A stretch of DNA of 64,000 nucleotides. It comes from CAVSWT01 sp963775245. GTDB lineage: Bacteria > Bacteroidota > Ignavibacteria > Ignavibacteriales > Ignavibacteriaceae. The stretch covers positions 248,001-312,000 of the forward strand of contig CAVZID010000019.1 of NCBI GenBank assembly GCA_963775245.1. The letters are read 5' to 3'. A program made the position numbers and the translations under genes. Under the pieces are notes generated by a model. The model worked only from the letters and a program-made list of their open reading frames with translations. It had not been told where the DNA came from and ran no database searches. Shown piece by piece: positions 27,207 to 36,541 of the stretch. How positions within the stretch are numbered: the stretch's first letter is position 1; each line of letters begins with the position of its first letter.

Positions 27207-28223
27207 TTATTTTAATCCCAACTCTTTCGCCATTCGATAATAGTTTGAAGGTGCCAATCCCAATTTTTTTGCAGCCTCAGTATCAGATGAAGTTTTATTT
27301 CTTATGTAACGAAAATATTTTTCTCTTATCATTTTTTCCATTTGATTTAACGGGACTTCATTTTCTTCAAACATGATTTCCAATCCCCTATCATCTTTAA
27401 TTTGATCGAAAAGACCCACAGCTAATTCAGCAATGGATTGAGTAATTTTACTTTCACCGGAGAATAATAATCTTTGTACAATATTTTTTAATTCTCTTAC
27501 ATTGCCCGGCCATCTATAGTTAATTAAAAACTTCATTGCTTCGGGGGTTATAACCGGTTTTTCTTTTCCCATATCAACACTGTAAAGGGACATAAAATGT
27601 TCAATTAAAATCGGTATATCGGTTTTTCTATCTATCAATTCATTAACATAAATCGGGACTACATTAAGCCTGTAATAAAGATCTTCTCTAAATCTTTTCG
27701 CTTTAACTTCTTCTTCAATATTTTTATTTGTGGCGGCGAGAATTCTAACATTAACTTTTATCTTTTCTGTTCTGCCTATCTTTTCAATTTCACCTTCTTG
27801 AATGACTCTTAATAATTTTACTTGAGCCGATAAAGGCAGTTCTGTAATTTCATCAAGAAAAATTGTTCCGTTGTCGGCAATTTCAAATAAGCCAAGTTTC
27901 TTTTTATCAGCTCCTGTAAATGCACCTTTTTCATATCCGAATAATTCGCTTTCAACAAGATCATGAGGAAGGCTGCCGCAATTTATAGCGACAAAATTTT
28001 CAAGCTTCCTCGGCCCTCTATAATGAATATTGTAAGCAACTAATTCTTTCCCGGTTCCCGAAGCTCCTCTAATTAAAATATTGATATTGCTTTGAGAATA
28101 TTTCTTAATATTTTCCCTCATGCTTGTAGTGATTTGAGATTCACCAACTATTTTTCTCTGATTTAAAATATCTTCAACATTCTTAATCAGCTTTTGATTT
28201 GACCGTAACGTTTCTCTTTCCAT
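27207..28223 (-). CDS. sigma-54 activator, AAA+ and Fis-type HTH part
   Basis: 338 residues: Walker A GASGTGKE (53-60), the sigma-54-contacting GAFTGA loop (100-105), Walker B IFLDE (121-125), the sensor segment NVRILAATN, the RWPGNVRELKN motif, and a C-terminal Fis-like helix-turn-helix (about 313-338). No receiver domain is in this frame, but the receiver gene ends 20 bp upstream. Removing one base near 28248 fuses the two into a normal NtrC-family regulator (receiver-AAA+-HTH, about 480 residues) through the linker FNAYEKC. It should activate sigma-54 promoters in response to the adjacent kinase; candidates lie upstream of the MFS and GH2 genes. Confidence 0.9.
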   Translation of the reverse strand: MERETLRSNQKLIKNVEDILNQRKIVGESQITTSMRENIKKYSQSNINILIRGASGTGKELVAYNIHYRGPRKLENFVAINCGSLPHDLVESELFGYEKGAFTGADKKKLGLFEIADNGTIFLDEITELPLSAQVKLLRVIQEGEIEKIGRTEKIKVNVRILAATNKNIEEEVKAKRFREDLYYRLNVVPIYVNELIDRKTDIPILIEHFMSLYSVDMGKEKPVITPEAMKFLINYRWPGNVRELKNIVQRLLFSGESKITQSIAELAVGLFDQIKDDRGLEIMFEENEVPLNQMEKMIREKYFRYIRNKTSSDTEAAKKLGLAPSNYYRMAKELGLK

Positions 28224-28242
28224 TATGCATTTTTCATAAGCA

Positions 28243-28656
28243 TTAAATAAGACTTATAATGAAATCTGTCGGCTGGTAAATAAAATCTTCAATGTCTCCC
28301 GGATATTTTGTACAATACCAGTAAGCACCGGCTTTGATAAGCTTATTCGCAAAATTAAAATCGGTAATGTTAATGGTCATCTTTGTAATAACAATTATCT
28401 GGATTGAAGAATCTAAACTCTTAATTTCTTGAATAAGATTCTCACCCATTATGCCGCCTGCAATCTGGAAATCCATAATAACAATATCAAACTTGAACTT
28501 GTTTTTTGATTTTTCAAGAATCTTTAAAGCTTCATTTCCATCCGAACAGATTTCAGCAACATTAATTCTATTTGAAAACGGCTGAATAGTTTTCAAAACC
28601 CGGTTAACGTCAAATTCTTCATCTTCAATTAATAAAACTTGAATAGTACTCGGCAT
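28243..28656 (-). CDS. response-regulator receiver domain (N-terminal part of the NtrC-type regulator)
   Basis: 137 residues forming one CheY-like receiver. The acidic pocket is E11/D12 in LLIEDEE, the phosphoacceptor is D62 in IVIMDFQ, the Thr lies in IVITKMT and the conserved Lys in YCTKYP. The frame stops at a TAA whose removal by deleting a single A (near 28248) continues into the AAA+ frame, so this is probably the first domain of one protein rather than a stand-alone regulator. Its start overlaps the restored end of the kinase gene by about 28 bp, which implies coupled translation. Confidence 0.82.
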   Translation of the reverse strand: MPSTIQVLLIEDEEFDVNRVLKTIQPFSNRINVAEICSDGNEALKILEKSKNKFKFDIVIMDFQIAGGIMGENLIQEIKSLDSSIQIIVITKMTINITDFNFANKLIKAGAYWYCTKYPGDIEDFIYQPTDFIISLI

Positions 28657-30153
28657 TTTTTCTTTCTTAATAATTGATGTTTAATTATAATTGTAAAAAT
28701 TGAACCGCCTTCGTCAAGATTGTCCGCATCAATTTGCCATCCACATCTTTTACAAATCTCATAAGCAATATAACAACCATAGCCCGAATTTTGAATTTCA
28801 GTATTCTTTAGAAGTTATGTTTTCCTGAAATAATTTCTTTATTCCAATTTCATTCGGGACTAAAAACTCAGTGGCAATGCCTAGCCCGTTATCTATTATG
28901 GATATCTTCGATTCATTTTTTTCAGGATAATATTTAGTCCTAACAGTAACAATTAATTTATATTTACGCCCATGTTCAATGCAATTCTGAATTAACGGTT
29001 CAAGAATTTCCCAAACCACAAACTCATTTATATGCACCACCGGAAGGAACTCATCAAGGTCAAGCCTTATTTCGTAGGAACCGCTTTTCTTTGAAGTCCT
29101 TAAAAAGATATTATCAATTAAGAACATTATAAGTTCGTTTATATTTGTGTTATAAATTTGATTGCGGATAGTTTGAATCGGCGGGTCATACCATTTCATA
29201 TCGTAAATAACTCTTGATATAAAGTTGGCGTATTTTGTAACCCGGTATTTTATTTCATTTATGTTTTCAGAAGATAACAATTGCAAATCGCCTTTAATAA
29301 ATCCCATTACTTTTTCAGCCTTGTGATGGGTATGATAAATTCTTTTGGTGAAGACTAATTCTTTATCATAATTAATTTTCTTTTTCAAATTTATTTCATG
29401 CTCTGTAAATAAAAGCTTTTGCGCTTCATCTCTTTCGCGGACTGTGTAAGAAGAAATAAAATACATTGCCAGAAGTCCAAGCGAAATTAAAGAAAGATAA
29501 ATAACAGAAGTTTCATCATAATTAGAAACTATCTGGCTGGTTAGAAAAGTAAAATCCGGGGTATTTTTAATGTACACCGCACCAATATATTCACCTCTCA
29601 AAACGAAAGGCACAAAAGTGTTGAATGTATTTTTTCCAGTAACAATGGAGTGAATCTGTTCTGAAGAACTTATTTGCGGTTCAATGTTATCATACAATTT
29701 AACCGCTTCAATATGTGCTGATTGATTAGCCGCTGATCTATACATATTTGAAAATAAAAATTTGTATAAATCTTTTCCTTCATCAATTGCATAAACTTTA
29801 TTGTCGCGTTTAATTAAAATACACATCTCATCAATATTATGCTGAAGAACCTGCTGACTGAAAATTATGTTAAAAGATTGAATGATTCTTTGTGATTCCT
29901 CTTCAGTAACTTCTCTTTTAGGATTTATTGTTTCGAGTATTAATTCAATCGAAGTAGTTGTCAGGTTGGCTAATTTCTCAGCGGAGTCTTTTTGATACCA
30001 GCCTTGTGTATTATCTAAAAAACTTTTTATAGAAGATTTATTAATAAGAGATACCAATAGCTGAAATGAAAATATTATAACAAACAATACCGTGAGATGC
30101 CTGAATTGAAAATGGTACTCTTTAACCTTTTCAAATATTTTTTTCTTGCTCAT
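28629..30153 (-). pseudogene. sensor histidine kinase, frameshifted near the C-terminus
   Basis: Membrane kinase: TM1 (about 18-37), a periplasmic sensor region (about 38-215), TM2 (about 216-238), a histidine-containing helix with THHKAEKVM near 270, the N box PLIQNCIEHG near 390 and the G1 box DNGLGI near 425. The frame stops at 28798, before the G2 box. One extra base near 28803 explains this: the next frame continues with IQNSGYGCYIAYEIC, GWQIDADN and GGSIFTIII, a normal end of a HATPase_c domain, stopping at 28629. It lies between the solute-binding protein and regulator genes and probably phosphorylates that regulator. Confidence 0.8.
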
Positions 30154-30167
30154 AATTTTAATTTGGT

Positions 30168-31484
30168 TTACTTAATTAAAATAGTATTCGAATTTGATTT
30201 CTCGGTGGCTTTTGTTAATGCTTCTTCAACACTTATTTCCTGCTTAATTGCGAGATGAAGATAATATGAAAGTATGTCCGATATATTTGTATAATTTTTT
30301 AAGAAAGGACGGTGAAAACCTTGTTTTAGCAGCTTCTCATAAAATTTTAATTTTGGAAATCTATTTACGTATTCTGTATCTGCATAAATTTTTGTATTGA
30401 TAGGAAGATATCCTCCTTCTTCGTACATGATTTTTTGCGCTTCTTCACTAATCATAAATTTAACGAAAGTAATTGCCTCTGGAATATTTTTTGAAAACTT
30501 TGAGACCATCAAATTCCAGCCGCCGAAAACAGAGCTTTGTTTCGTTCCTTCAAAATGAGGAGTTGGAGCAATTCCCAGGTCATTATAAGCGTCAACATTC
30601 TTGTAAAAAGTTTTATGAAGATTTAAAAAACTTGACCAGCCTCTTAAAAAAATTCCTTTATGTTCCATGAAATAATGATAGCATTCATTTTCTTTGAAAT
30701 TACAGACTACCTTTGGTGATGCATTATATTTATTTACCAGGTCAACTAAAAGCTGTAAAGATTTATGAGCTTGGGGTGTGTTTACATTTAAGGAATCATT
30801 CTTAATCATTAATTGGTTTTGATTTTTTAGAAGCTCGCAGTATTGGCAAATCAACCCTTCAAAATCATCTGCTTGAAACATGTAGAACGGCCTGCCGCTG
30901 TTTTTTAATCTATCATTTAAGCTTAAAAAATCCTTCCAGGTTATTGAATCATCCAATTTCTTTTTTATTGATTTATAATCAGGCAGCTGCTTTAAATAAT
31001 CCTTGTTGTAAAACAAAACTGATAAGTCAATGTAAATAGGTATTGCAACTATAGTATCCTGGTAAACACATGACTGCATAGCATATTTTAAAAGTATTTT
31101 CTTTTCTGTATTGCTTAATGCTTTGCCAAGCGGAATAACCCATTTAGCAAACCTGGGTACCCAAATCTGGTCAACACTGAATACATCTATCCTTTCACTC
31201 TTGCTGCGAAGATAGCGGGCAAGCAGCTCTTTTCTTTCATTCGTGCTGAATTTTTCGAAAGGTAGATTTATAGCGATTACTTTTATCTGACCTTTATATT
31301 TTTCATTAAATTTTTCAATTACTTTTCTGTGAGCGGAAGAGATATTATCTACATAATATATTTTCTTTTCCACACTCGCGTTTGGACTTTTAGAAGAAAG
31401 CGGAGAAAGTATGAAACTAATGAAGATGAGCACTAGAATTAAAAATGAACTTAGCCCGATGTAAAAAAGTTTTTCATATTTCAT
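30168..31484 (-). CDS. membrane-anchored extracellular solute-binding protein (sugar sensor)
   Basis: 438 residues of the family 1 ABC sugar-binding type. Features include IDVFSVDQIWVPRFA, VYQDTIVAIPIYIDLSVLFYNKDYL and FVKFMISEEAQKIMYEEGGYLP. The N-terminus is one long hydrophobic helix (about 5-27) without a lipobox, so it is probably an anchor or uncleaved signal. No ABC permease or ATPase gene is nearby. The kinase gene follows after 14 bp. I infer that it binds a sugar in the periplasm and passes the state to the kinase, as in three-component systems of Firmicutes and Bacteroidetes. It opens the operon divergent from the MFS transporter gene. Confidence 0.85.
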   Translation of the reverse strand: MKYEKLFYIGLSSFLILVLIFISFILSPLSSKSPNASVEKKIYYVDNISSAHRKVIEKFNEKYKGQIKVIAINLPFEKFSTNERKELLARYLRSKSERIDVFSVDQIWVPRFAKWVIPLGKALSNTEKKILLKYAMQSCVYQDTIVAIPIYIDLSVLFYNKDYLKQLPDYKSIKKKLDDSITWKDFLSLNDRLKNSGRPFYMFQADDFEGLICQYCELLKNQNQLMIKNDSLNVNTPQAHKSLQLLVDLVNKYNASPKVVCNFKENECYHYFMEHKGIFLRGWSSFLNLHKTFYKNVDAYNDLGIAPTPHFEGTKQSSVFGGWNLMVSKFSKNIPEAITFVKFMISEEAQKIMYEEGGYLPINTKIYADTEYVNRFPKLKFYEKLLKQGFHRPFLKNYTNISDILSYYLHLAIKQEISVEEALTKATEKSNSNTILIK

Positions 31485-31619
31485 TCAGCGGGTTCCCTTT
31501 ATTGTAAGATTATTTTTTTCATATCATTATTAACTTACAAAAATTATTGCAAGTCTTACAAATCAAACACTCTTCATCTTAATAGAAATGAAATTACAAT
31601 CAGCTTTAATTACTTATCA

Positions 31620-31644
31620 TTTTAATAAAGCACTATTATTAAAA
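31620..31644. promoter_or_regulatory. candidate activator-binding dyad (transporter copy)
   Basis: Perfect 9-bp arms TTTTAATAA / TTATTAAAA around AGCACTA. It is about 100-125 bp upstream of the -24 element. Its core TTAATAA-AGCA-N3-TTATTA recurs upstream of the GH2 gene. Confidence 0.55.
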
Positions 31645-31660
31645 TAATAAATTATAATAG

Positions 31661-31689
31661 AATAATACTTCCAATATTTAAGTATTATT
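31661..31689. promoter_or_regulatory. second dyad upstream of the transporter promoter
   Basis: Perfect 10-bp arms AATAATACTT and AAGTATTATT with a 9-base spacer, about 57-85 bp upstream of the -24 element. It could be a second regulator site. It has no counterpart that I found at the GH2 gene. Confidence 0.45.
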
Positions 31690-31744
31690 ATTTATATATT
31701 TCTAAAAAGCATAATTAAAAATATTTATTGATTTTTGATTCTTC

Positions 31745-31760
31745 GGGCATAAATTTTGCC
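31745..31760 (+). promoter_or_regulatory. sigma-54 promoter of the sugar transporter gene
   Basis: GGGCAT-AAATT-TTGCC: a -24 GG at 31746-31747 and a -12 GC at 31758-31759, exactly ten bases apart. It matches TGGCAC-N5-TTGC except for the first T and the last C of the -24 hexamer. It lies on the strand and side expected for the MFS gene and next to a sigma-54 activator operon. The leader would be about 155 bases. Confidence 0.65.
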
Positions 31761-31926
31761 ACTTCTATTCGAACTAATTTTTTATAGTGTCATTATAAAA
31801 ATTTTATTAAAGCCATTCAAAGTAATTGAAGATTTGTAAATTAAAATTCTTATTCTTTTCAATCCAAAATCAACCGCAGTTACCGGTTAATAATTTTGTT
31901 TTAATTAATCATAAAAAGGAAAATAA

Positions 31927-33423
31927 ATGGGAGTAACCAGCACAACGGTAAATATTAATAATCAAACTAACCGAACAGATAAAAATTATACTCCTGCTTT
32001 GGTTGTGTTAACAACATTATTTTTTATGTGGGGATTTATTACCTGCTTAAATGATATTTTAATTCCTCATTTAAAATCAGTATTTACTTTGAACTATACT
32101 CAAGTAATGCTAATTCAATTCAGTTTCTTTACAGCATATGCAATAATCTCACTGCCATCAGGAATTTTGGTTGAAAAGATAGGTTACAAAAATGGTATTG
32201 TGATAGGATTAATAACCGCAGGTGTCGGATGCCTTTTATTTTATCCTGCTGCCGGTTATCAATCATACATTATGTTTTTAGCTGCATTATTTATTTTAGC
32301 ATCCGGTATAACTTTGCTTCAAGTAGCAGCCAACCCTTATGTAGCTATATTGGGAAAATCGGAAACTGCATCAAGCAGGTTAAACATGACACAGGCATTC
32401 AATTCACTTGGAACAACAATAGCTCCTTTGATTGGTTCTTTTCTAATACTTACACTTGCTGTTAAAACGGCAGAACAATTAAAGGCAATGCTGCCGGGTG
32501 AAGTAACCGCATATAGACTAGCACAAGCCAGTGCAGTTCAGGTGCCGTATTTATGGCTGGCAGGAGTATTGTTCGCTATAGCTGCTATGTTTGCGATAAT
32601 TAAGCTTCCCAAAATAGAAGCATCTGATATCGCTTCTTCCGGCGGAGAAGGGCAAAACTTACATCACTTACATACCAGCGCCTGGGGTTACAGTCACTTA
32701 GTGCTTGGAGCAATTGGAATTTTTGTTTATGTCGGCGCCGAAGTATCTGTTGGTTCCTTTCTTGTTAATTATTTGGGACAGCCATTTATTGCAGGATTAA
32801 CTCCCGCCGAAGCCGGGAAATATGTTGCCCTTTATTGGGGTGGAGCTATGATTGGCAGATTCTTTGGTTCTATCCTGCTGTCGGATATTACGGACAATAA
32901 AAAGAAATATATGTATTTAGCTGCTATACTTCTGCTTGCAATTGTGTTGGGATTGTATATTACAAAAGAGTATCAAAATCTCTCAAGCTTTTCTTTAGGT
33001 TCAATAAGCAAGACTTTAACATTTCTTTTATTTGTTGTGTTAAACTTCTTTGCTTTTAATATTGGGAAAAATAAGCCGGCACGAACTTTATCTATATTTG
33101 CTTTATGCGCAGCCGTGCTGGTTATAATTTCCATGCTAACTTTTAACGCTTTTGCTATGTGGACAATTCTTGCGGTTGGTTTATTCAACTCAATTATGTT
33201 CCCAACAATTTTTACTTTAGCTATTGACGGACTTGGCAAACATACAGGACAAGCTTCCGGAATCCTTTGTACTGCAATTGTTGGCGGCGCTTTGTTACCG
33301 GTACTGCAAGGTTTCTTTGCAGATAATATAGGAATTCACCATGCTTTCTTTATCCCGGTTCTATGCTATCTGTATATAGCTTTTTATGGATTCAAAGGAT
33401 ATAAGCCGGCATTAGCTAATTAA
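31927..33423 (+). CDS. MFS sugar:H+ symporter (FucP/glucose-galactose family)
   Basis: 498 residues with about 12 helices. Family features are FFMWGFITCLNDILIPHLK in TM1, a loop after helix 2 with SLPSGILVEKIGYKNGIVIGL, LQVAANPYVAILG, NMTQAFNSLGTTIAPL, and VYVGAEVSVGSFLVNYL in TM7. These match the FucP/GluP group of glucose, galactose or fucose symporters. The ATG follows the purine-rich AAAAGGAAAAT. It is first in an operon with the ROK kinase (49 bp gap), which implies the imported sugar is phosphorylated at once; glucose is the best guess. Expression is probably driven by the upstream sigma-54 promoter. Confidence 0.9.
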   Translation: MGVTSTTVNINNQTNRTDKNYTPALVVLTTLFFMWGFITCLNDILIPHLKSVFTLNYTQVMLIQFSFFTAYAIISLPSGILVEKIGYKNGIVIGLITAGVGCLLFYPAAGYQSYIMFLAALFILASGITLLQVAANPYVAILGKSETASSRLNMTQAFNSLGTTIAPLIGSFLILTLAVKTAEQLKAMLPGEVTAYRLAQASAVQVPYLWLAGVLFAIAAMFAIIKLPKIEASDIASSGGEGQNLHHLHTSAWGYSHLVLGAIGIFVYVGAEVSVGSFLVNYLGQPFIAGLTPAEAGKYVALYWGGAMIGRFFGSILLSDITDNKKKYMYLAAILLLAIVLGLYITKEYQNLSSFSLGSISKTLTFLLFVVLNFFAFNIGKNKPARTLSIFALCAAVLVIISMLTFNAFAMWTILAVGLFNSIMFPTIFTLAIDGLGKHTGQASGILCTAIVGGALLPVLQGFFADNIGIHHAFFIPVLCYLYIAFYGFKGYKPALAN

Positions 33424-33472
33424 ATATTTAAATGACTGAATTGAAATATAAATTATAATAGGAAGCGAGTAC

Positions 33473-34459
33473 ATGCAAAAAACAAATGTTGCCGTCGGTA
33501 TTGATATTGGCGGAACAAATACTGTCTTTGGTTTCGTTGATAAAGAAGGAAGCCTCGTTTACGAATCATCTATTCTCACAAATTCTCATGAAAAAGCAGA
33601 GTTACTTTTCGACCGTTTGTTTAAAAAGATAAATGAGGACTTTAATAAATATACCAATGATTATGAGTTGGTTGGAATTGGAATCGGCGCACCAAATGCA
33701 AACTACTATAAAGGTACAGTTGAGTATCCGCCGAATTTAAAATGGGGGTTAGTAAAAGTAATTGAAATTGTTAAAAAATATTCCGAGCTGCCGGCTGCCA
33801 TTACCAACGATGCAAACGCTGCTGCCATAGGTGAAATGAAATTTGGTGCTGCAAAAGGAATGAGAGATTTTATTGTTATAACTCTTGGAACCGGTTTAGG
33901 TAGCGGTATCGTTTCAAACGGCGAATTGATTTATGGCGATGATGGTTTTGCAGGAGAAATTGGACATACAATTTATGATCCAAACGGAAGGCAATGCGGA
34001 TGCGGAAGAAAAGGATGCCTGGAAACTTATGCTTCTGCCAGTGGAATTAAGAGAACTGTATTTGAACTTTTATGCGACAGTAATAAGCCGAGCGAATTAA
34101 GGTCAATTTCTTTTAATGATCTTACATCAAAAATTATATATGACGCAGCTATGAGAGGTGATCAAATTGCTCTGGATGCATTTGAATATACAGGAAAGGT
34201 ATTAGGATCTCAATTAGCTGATTCAGTGGCTTATACCAGTCCCGAAGCTATTATTCTTTTTGGCGGACTTGCTGCATCGGGCGATTTAATTTTTAAGCCG
34301 ACTCAAAAATATCTGGAAGAAAGCTTATTAAATATTTTCAAAAATAAAGTTAAGCTTCTACCATCCAAATTACTTAGCGGAAATACTGCCGTTCTTGGCG
34401 CTGCTGCTTTAATCTGGAATGAGCTTGAGAAAGCGCAATCTTTAGAAAAAATAATTTAA
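33473..34459 (+). CDS. ROK-family sugar kinase (probable glucokinase)
   Basis: 328 residues. The ATP/phosphate motif is DIGGTNT (11-17), the catalytic Asp is in ITNDANAAAIGE, the second phosphate motif is TLGTGLGSGIV, and the zinc-binding ROK signature is CGCGRKGCLE with the preceding GEIGH His. The adenosine motif FGGLAASG is near the C-terminus. Upstream GGAAGCGAGT provides a fair ribosome site. Linked to the sugar transporter and followed by beta-glucosidases, it probably makes glucose-6-phosphate, although ROK enzymes also act on other hexoses. Confidence 0.9.
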   Translation: MQKTNVAVGIDIGGTNTVFGFVDKEGSLVYESSILTNSHEKAELLFDRLFKKINEDFNKYTNDYELVGIGIGAPNANYYKGTVEYPPNLKWGLVKVIEIVKKYSELPAAITNDANAAAIGEMKFGAAKGMRDFIVITLGTGLGSGIVSNGELIYGDDGFAGEIGHTIYDPNGRQCGCGRKGCLETYASASGIKRTVFELLCDSNKPSELRSISFNDLTSKIIYDAAMRGDQIALDAFEYTGKVLGSQLADSVAYTSPEAIILFGGLAASGDLIFKPTQKYLEESLLNIFKNKVKLLPSKLLSGNTAVLGAAALIWNELEKAQSLEKII

Positions 34460-34493
34460 TATTCAGTCTCATGTACCTCTCCCCATAGTTAGT

Positions 34494-34524
34494 CAATCCC
34501 TTCCCCTTCTCAGGGAAGGGATTG
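34494..34524. repeat. GC-richer hairpin after the ROK gene
   Basis: Perfect 12-bp stem CAATCCCTTCCC / GGGAAGGGATTG with a 7-base loop. No T-run follows, so it is more like a REP element than a classical terminator, though it may block exonucleases or attenuate read-through. Confidence 0.65.
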
Positions 34525-34624
34525 GGGATTTATACAGAACAATTTAATCTTTTATTTTTTTTATTGATTAAAAATTCTTTGAAACACTTGAAATGATTTA
34601 AATATAATCTACCTGAGGAAATTT

Positions 34625-36445
34625 ATGAAAATAACTCTCTATGTAATTTTAATGACTTTATGCATAAGCTTGTTTGGCTTTGTTTCTTTTAATGAAAATT
34701 CTGTGCTTAGCCGCGAAGCAAAAATCGAATCACAAGTTGATTCACTTCTTTCTATAATGACATTAGATGAAAAGATAGGTCAGATGACACAAGTTGATTT
34801 TCTGGCATTTAAAGATTTTAATGATATTAAAAAATATTTTATCGGTTCTATTCTTTGGGGAGGTAATTCCGAGATAGATGATATATCTGCTAAAGGATGG
34901 TCAAAGACTGCCGACAAGCTGCAAACTTATGCTTTACAAACAAAATTAAAAATACCGTTACTATTAGGTATAGATGCTGTGCACGGGCATAATAATGTAT
35001 CCGATGCTGTAATATTTCCACATAACATTGCTTTAGGATGTACAAGAAATCCTAAACTTGTTGAAGAAGCAGCACATGTAACTGCAGAAGAAGTTGCCGG
35101 GACAGGCATTAACTGGGCTTTCGCTCCTTGTGTTGCAGTTGCAAGGAATGATAAATGGGGAAGAACTTATGAGAGCTTTGGTGAAGATCCAAAATTAGTT
35201 GCTGAAATGGGAGCTGCCGAAGTTCGCGGCTTTGAAGGAAATAATATTAGTGATGATGCTGTGCTTTCATGTACAAAACATTTTTTAGGCGATGGCGGAA
35301 CATCAAATGGAAAAGATCAAGGCAACACCGAATGCGATGAAGAAACTTTGAGGAACATTCATCTGCCGGGTTATGCTGCAGCAATTAAAGCAGGAACAAA
35401 TTCTATTATGGTTTCATACAGCAGTTGGAACGGCGAAAAAATGAGCGCCAATAAATATTTAGTTACCGACCTTCTTAAAGATGAATTAGGCTTTAAAGGA
35501 TTAGTAGTTTCAGATTGGGCTGCAATTGATCAACTTGGAAATGATTACAAAAAAGATGTTGAAGAATCTATTAACGCCGGTCTAGACATGATTATGATTC
35601 CAAATGGTGAAGGACAGAAAAATAATTACATAGAATATATAAATGATTTAAAGGAATTATTTAAAGAAGGAAAAATAACAGAAGCAAGAATTGATGATGC
35701 AGTAAGAAGAATCCTTCGTGTTAAACTTGATATGGGTTTGTTTAATAAAACTTCTACAGATAAAAATTTGCTTGCACAAGTTGGCTCTAAGGAACACCGC
35801 GAAGTTGCAAGAGAATGTGTAAGACAATCTTTAGTTCTTTTAAAGAATGAAAATCATGTTCTTCCGCTTTCAAAAAGTTCAGCTAAAATTTTTGTTGCCG
35901 GGAAAGGTGCTCAAAGCATCGGAATGCAGTGCGGCGGCTGGACAATATCATGGCAAGGAAGCGTAGATCAAAAAAATATAATAGGAACTACCATTCTGCA
36001 AGGAATAAAAGACGCAGTAGACGATTCAACAAAAGTTAATTATTCGGAAGATGGGAAAGGTGCAGAAGGAAATGATTTTGCAATAGTGGTAGTTGGAGAA
36101 AACCCTTATGCTGAAATGATGGGAGACCGCCAGGATATATCCCTTTCACAAAAAGATATTGAAACAATCGAGAATGTTAAAAAAGCAGGAATACCGGTTG
36201 TAGTTTTATTGCTTTCGGGCAGGCCAATGATAATTGATAAAGCGCTTGATATTGCCGATGCATTTGTTGCAGCATGGCTGCCAGGCACTGAGGGCGAAGG
36301 TGTAGCAGATGTTTTATTTGGTGATTATAATCCAACCGGGAAATTATCGCATTCATGGCCAAAATCAACTTTGCAGGAACCGATCAATATTGGAGATAAA
36401 AATTACGACCCGTTATTCACTTATGGATTCGGATTGAGTTATTAA
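34625..36445 (+). CDS. GH3 beta-glucosidase (exo-glucanase type)
   Basis: Secreted 606-residue GH3 enzyme with a signal peptide (about 1-20), close in length and layout to the two-domain glucan exohydrolases. Domain 1 is the TIM barrel with the nucleophile D297 in VVSDWAAI, plus KHFLGDGGT and the substrate Asp in GIDAVHGHN. Domain 2 ends in FTYGFGLSY and has the acid/base region GENPYAEMMGD near residue 496. There is no fibronectin-III tail, unlike the other GH3 proteins here. Likely releases glucose from beta-1,3/1,4-gluco-oligosaccharides. It is downstream of the transporter and kinase genes. Confidence 0.9.
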   Translation: MKITLYVILMTLCISLFGFVSFNENSVLSREAKIESQVDSLLSIMTLDEKIGQMTQVDFLAFKDFNDIKKYFIGSILWGGNSEIDDISAKGWSKTADKLQTYALQTKLKIPLLLGIDAVHGHNNVSDAVIFPHNIALGCTRNPKLVEEAAHVTAEEVAGTGINWAFAPCVAVARNDKWGRTYESFGEDPKLVAEMGAAEVRGFEGNNISDDAVLSCTKHFLGDGGTSNGKDQGNTECDEETLRNIHLPGYAAAIKAGTNSIMVSYSSWNGEKMSANKYLVTDLLKDELGFKGLVVSDWAAIDQLGNDYKKDVEESINAGLDMIMIPNGEGQKNNYIEYINDLKELFKEGKITEARIDDAVRRILRVKLDMGLFNKTSTDKNLLAQVGSKEHREVARECVRQSLVLLKNENHVLPLSKSSAKIFVAGKGAQSIGMQCGGWTISWQGSVDQKNIIGTTILQGIKDAVDDSTKVNYSEDGKGAEGNDFAIVVVGENPYAEMMGDRQDISLSQKDIETIENVKKAGIPVVVLLLSGRPMIIDKALDIADAFVAAWLPGTEGEGVADVLFGDYNPTGKLSHSWPKSTLQEPINIGDKNYDPLFTYGFGLSY

Positions 36446-36453
36446 TGATTTTA

Positions 36454-36485
36454 ACAAACACAGTTTCTCAAAGAAACCGGGTTTG
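36454..36485. repeat. REP-like palindrome, copy 1
   Basis: ACAAACACAGTTTCTC followed by AAAGAAACCGGGTTTG, forming an imperfect hairpin immediately after the GH3 stop. It matches 26 of 32 positions with the copy at 54402 and shares the pattern of the copy at 59164. Confidence 0.75.
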
Positions 36486-36541
36486 AATATGAAAATTGAC
36501 AATAAATATTCTAAAATCACTTATAAGTAATTTTAGTCAAT

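Larger units (their letters stand above)
31485..31926. other. divergent regulatory region between the sensor operon and the sugar transporter
   Basis: 442 bp without a gene. From left to right it holds an AT-rich stretch upstream of the binding-protein gene, the dyad TTTTAATAA-N7-TTATTAAAA (31620-31644), the dyad AATAATACTT-N9-AAGTATTATT (31661-31689) and a sigma-54 promoter at 31745-31760 directed at the MFS gene. Confidence 0.7.
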
